Assembly: GCA_003232595.1 (NCBI GenBank)
Contig: QIIJ01000200.1
Location: 1-8,453, forward strand
Direction: 5' to 3'
From: Aurantimonadaceae bacterium
Lineage (GTDB): Bacteria; Pseudomonadota; Alphaproteobacteria; Rhizobiales; Rhizobiaceae
Length of the DNA stretch: 8,453 nt
Position 1 is the first letter of the stretch. The number at the start of each line of letters is the position of its first letter. Below are positions 5,683-8,453 of this stretch, piece by piece. A program made the translations under genes and the position numbers. A model generated the notes under the pieces. It saw only the letters and a list, made by a program, of their open reading frames with translations, was not told the DNA's origin and ran no database searches.

Positions 5683-6978
5683 TCAAAGGGTCCGACCCGG
5701 TTGCATGTTGCCCGCAGGCAAGTGGTCTGGCGATATTTGCTCAGTTGTGTATTTGGCTCCGAGGCGTCTTTCAAGCGCCATGCAACCCCAGACAATTCCG
5801 ATCAGCAGATATACATGACGCCAATGGTCAATATCAATCACCCAGGCAATGATGATATGGCCGATAAATGCGGCCCAGGCGACCTGCAGATAGGGTGTCC
5901 AGGGGCGGTCTTTAAGCAAAATCCTGATGGGTCCGAAAATAGTCCAGACTGTCATGGCGAGCCAACTGGCAAAGCCAAGCCAGCCATAGGCCATCAGTGA
6001 TTTTACCCAGATATTATGTGTATCGGCACCGAGTGCCAGGCCAAATTCCAGCGGACCTATGCCAAGCGGGTTTTCAAGTGCCCACTGAAACCCGATTGCA
6101 TGGCGGGCAAATCGGCCAAGTGTGCCGCTGTCGTATTCCTGTACGGCTTTGGCGCGTAACTCAAACATATCGCCAACAGCTTCAAACTGCAGGGCAAACA
6201 TCAAGCCAATAACAAGAACAGTAAGCCCGGCTGCTGCAATCAGCATCATTTGCAACCGCTTTTTAGGGCTTCTTTCTGAAGCAAACTGCAGCCCGTAAAG
6301 CAAAACACCCGAAATGATCATCAGGCCCCAGGCGCCGCGCGAAAACGACAATAATATTCCGGTAAGCAGAATCAGCAGGATGACCGCCCTGACAGGAGCA
6401 AAGGTCAACCGCCGCTGCAGCAATCCGTAACAAAGATACAAAACAGGCGGAACCAGAAACGGCCCGAAAACATTGGGGTCCTGAAAGGCACCACGTGCCC
6501 GATCGTATAATGTGAACAACTCACCACCGGGAATGGCGTTAAAATAACCCAGAATTCCCAGCATGGCGGTAATCAGCGCACCGACAATATAGGCTCGATA
6601 TATCACCCGCAGTCGGCCCATATCACTTTCAATTGCGGCACAAAAAAATACGGACGACAAACCCAAAAACAGCGATACGGTCAGATATAGCGGGATTCCT
6701 CCATAGTTTGCCATTTGAAACATCGACAAGAGGCCGCCAATGTTAAACAGCACAAACAAAGTCGCCAGTGTGATCGCGTGGTGCGAAAACCGCATGCCAA
6801 ATGCCACAAATCCGGCAATAGCAACGACCAGCATCACCTCATAGGGGGCAGGTTCATTGATGACAAATGCGCCAAGAAAAACGGTTATTGCAAGCAGAGC
6901 CCTTGAGATTGAGCGGGTGGTAATCCAGCCGCGGCGATTATCAGCCACCCCTGGATATGTCGCAACATCTGCGGCCAT
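5683..6978 (-). CDS. O-antigen ligase/polymerase family membrane protein (Wzy/WaaL-like)
   Basis: This is a 431-aa integral membrane protein of the O-antigen ligase (Wzy_C) family, whose members polymerise repeat units or ligate glycans from undecaprenyl-diphosphate carriers at the periplasmic face. About 11 hydrophobic segments are visible. Family motifs are RGAFQDPNVFGPFLVPPVLYL (162-182), LLSFSRGAWGLM (209-220, with the conserved Arg214) and the large periplasmic loop ending RFARHAIGFQWALENPLGIGP...DTHNIWVKSLMAYGWLG (289-335, with Arg289 and His321). I choose ATG at 6976-6978, 2 nt after the stop of the upstream transferase; a TTG at 6984 would overlap that stop. The tight spacing implies translational coupling. 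The pairing with an initiating sugar transferase supports exopolysaccharide polymerase over lipid A ligase, but sequence alone does not decide this. The hydrophilic C-terminal tail (about 405-431) ends almost at the tRNA gene. Confidence 0.88.
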   Translation of the reverse strand: MAADVATYPGVADNRRGWITTRSISRALLAITVFLGAFVINEPAPYEVMLVVAIAGFVAFGMRFSHHAITLATLFVLFNIGGLLSMFQMANYGGIPLYLTVSLFLGLSSVFFCAAIESDMGRLRVIYRAYIVGALITAMLGILGYFNAIPGGELFTLYDRARGAFQDPNVFGPFLVPPVLYLCYGLLQRRLTFAPVRAVILLILLTGILLSFSRGAWGLMIISGVLLYGLQFASERSPKKRLQMMLIAAAGLTVLVIGLMFALQFEAVGDMFELRAKAVQEYDSGTLGRFARHAIGFQWALENPLGIGPLEFGLALGADTHNIWVKSLMAYGWLGFASWLAMTVWTIFGPIRILLKDRPWTPYLQVAWAAFIGHIIIAWVIDIDHWRHVYLLIGIVWGCMALERRLGAKYTTEQISPDHLPAGNMQPGRTL

Positions 6979-6980
6979 GC

Positions 6981-8453
6981 TCAATAGGCATTCTCTGAAT
7001 TGATCAGCTTGAACGGAGTGATCATCACGATATAAAGATCAAACAGCACCGACCAGTTTTCAATGTAATAAAGGTCATGTTCCACCCGGCGGCGGATTTT
7101 TTCCTCATTGTCAACCTCGCCGCGCCAGCCCTTGATTTGCGCCCAGCCGGTGACACCCGGTTTCACCTTGTGACGGCCAAAATAACCATCGACAACTTCA
7201 TCCCAAAGCTTGTTTTCGGTATGGGCATTGACCGCGTGGGGACGTGGCCCGACCAGCGAAAGTTCGCCACGCAGAACATTGACCAGTTGCGGCAGTTCAT
7301 CAATTGACGTTTTGCGGATGAACCGGCCAACACGGGTGACCCGAGGATCATCTTTGGTCACGACAACCTTGGCATTTGGATCGGCCATTTCATGAAACAT
7401 TGAGCGAAACTTCATCACCTCAATAACTTCATTGTTAAAGCCAAAGCGCTTCTGGCGAAAGATTATCGGCCCTTTGCTTTCCAGTCTGATGGCAATTGCA
7501 GCGACAAGCATTATCGGCGACAAAAGGATCAGGGCAAGGATTGAGAAAATAATATCAAAAGCCCTTTTCATCACCGAGTCCCAGTCTGCAATGGGTTTGT
7601 CAAAAACATCGAGGAATGGCACCGACCCCTCATAGGAATAGGAACGCGGGCGAAAACGCAGTTTGTTGGTATGGGCAGAAAGGCGAATATCCACAGGCAG
7701 AACCCAGACCTTTTTGAGCATCGCAAGAACACGGTTTTCAGCGCTGATCGGCAGCGAGACAATCAGCATATCAATGCGGGCGCGGCGACCGAATTCCACC
7801 AGTTCGGCAATGGTACCCAGCTTTGGATAACCCGCGACCATGGGCGGCGATCGATCATCATCGCGGTCATCAAATATCCCGCAAATCCTGATATCACTGT
7901 CGCTCTGGCGTTCCAGTGAAAGGATTAAATCCTTGGCATTGTTACCGCCGCCAACAATTACCGCCCGGCGTTCCAGCCGTCCGTCCTTCGACCATTTTCG
8001 AACCAGGGCGGAAACAACTGAGCGGAACAGGATAAAAAAGAACAACCCGCCAGTATACCAGGAGCCAAACCAGATCCGGGAATAGTCCGTACTTATGCGG
8101 GCAAAGAATGCAATCAGGGCAAAAAAAGCGAATACCATGGTCCACGCGGCAAAAACCCGACCAATCTGGGTGATGTTGGTGCGCAATGAACTGATCTGAT
8201 AGGCATCTGCCGCCTGAAAGAACACCATCGCCAATATTGCACCGGTAACGCTGGTCAAAAGATAGGAGAACTTGAAACCGTCTATCGGATAAACATACCA
8301 GAAATAAACACCAGTTCCGATTGCTATAATCATGACAAATTCAATAAGCCGGATAACACCGGAAATCATTATCGGCGAAATAGCATTGGCGGCAAAACGT
8401 GAGGCAACCTGGCTTGCCCGTTCGCTCAAATGTACGTCTTCGCGCTTGCTGTC
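6981..8453 (-). CDS. Undecaprenyl-phosphate sugar phosphotransferase, WcaJ-like (5' end outside window)
   Basis: This polyisoprenyl-phosphate hexose-1-phosphate transferase starts exopolysaccharide units by moving a sugar phosphate, probably glucose-1-phosphate, onto undecaprenyl phosphate in the inner membrane. In-frame codons run to the right edge without a stop, giving 490 visible residues. A TTG at 8427-8429 is possible as a start but has no clear ribosome site, so I treat the 5' end as missing. Numbering from the edge: four membrane helices lie at about 31-150, then a Rossmann-like CoA-binding-3 domain (RRAVIVGGGNNAKDLILSL, 162-180). The catalytic bacterial sugar transferase domain runs from KRAFDII (296) to the end. 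It contains GPIIFRQKRFGFNN, VMKFRSM, TSIDELPQL (382-390), LSLVGPRPHAV and KVKPGVTGWAQIKGWRGEVD (429-448). The last motif and DLYYIENWS match the WcaJ/glucose-type group. Substrate is inferred. It precedes the ligase/polymerase gene on one transcript. Confidence 0.92.
   Translation of the reverse strand, partial: DSKREDVHLSERASQVASRFAANAISPIMISGVIRLIEFVMIIAIGTGVYFWYVYPIDGFKFSYLLTSVTGAILAMVFFQAADAYQISSLRTNITQIGRVFAAWTMVFAFFALIAFFARISTDYSRIWFGSWYTGGLFFFILFRSVVSALVRKWSKDGRLERRAVIVGGGNNAKDLILSLERQSDSDIRICGIFDDRDDDRSPPMVAGYPKLGTIAELVEFGRRARIDMLIVSLPISAENRVLAMLKKVWVLPVDIRLSAHTNKLRFRPRSYSYEGSVPFLDVFDKPIADWDSVMKRAFDIIFSILALILLSPIMLVAAIAIRLESKGPIIFRQKRFGFNNEVIEVMKFRSMFHEMADPNAKVVVTKDDPRVTRVGRFIRKTSIDELPQLVNVLRGELSLVGPRPHAVNAHTENKLWDEVVDGYFGRHKVKPGVTGWAQIKGWRGEVDNEEKIRRRVEHDLYYIENWSVLFDLYIVMITPFKLINSENAY

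Noticed and set aside
5574..6212. Forward-strand reading frames across the tRNA and ligase gene
   Set aside because: They run through the tRNA or lie antisense to a gene with clear family motifs, and none resembles a known protein.
1..8453. CRISPR array, insertion sequence, riboswitch or phage-defence cluster
   Set aside because: No regularly spaced repeats, transposase, terminal inverted repeats or recognisable riboswitch core were seen in reading the window on both strands.

Overview
The window looks like a chromosomal segment of an alphaproteobacterium, most likely of the order Hyphomicrobiales (Rhizobiales). The main evidence is the run bamE (reverse) / cytochrome bc1 chaperone - DUF177 - plsX - fabH - ihfA - MerR. 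From general knowledge this is a conserved alphaproteobacterial neighbourhood, and the individual proteins read as rhizobial-type homologues. Base composition looks moderate, near half G+C by eye, which is low for that order. I cannot name the genus.

Layout from left to right. (1) Positions 1-380: the 3' part of a GNAT acetyltransferase of the TacT-like toxin type, cut by the window edge. (2) 427-873, reverse strand: the outer-membrane assembly lipoprotein BamE. (3) 874-1092: a divergent intergenic region with a 13-bp palindrome and a perfect CRP-type inverted repeat. (4) 1093-5536, forward strand: a gene train in three blocks, namely the bc1 chaperone plus DUF177, then plsX plus fabH, then ihfA plus a MerR regulator. 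Gaps of 253 and 118 bp separate the blocks and probably hold internal promoters. (5) 5603-5679: tRNA-Pro(GGG) with an encoded CCA end. (6) 5683-8453, reverse strand: two exopolysaccharide genes, an O-antigen ligase/polymerase-family membrane protein and, upstream of it and cut by the right edge, a polyprenyl-phosphate sugar transferase.

How the genes fit together. The central block is envelope housekeeping. PlsX makes acyl-phosphate for phospholipid synthesis, FabH starts each fatty acid chain, and BamE helps insert outer-membrane proteins. The bc1 chaperone serves respiratory complex III, DUF177 proteins are linked to 23S rRNA/ribosome maturation, and IHF-alpha is a DNA-bending architectural protein. 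The right-hand pair starts (sugar-1-phosphate transfer to the lipid carrier) and polymerises or ligates a surface polysaccharide.

I found no convincing undescribed multi-gene system. The points most worth a second look are the perfect CRP-type palindrome just upstream of the bc1 chaperone, the likely toxin gene at the left edge, and the abrupt junction where a polysaccharide gene ends 3 bp from the 3' end of a tRNA gene.
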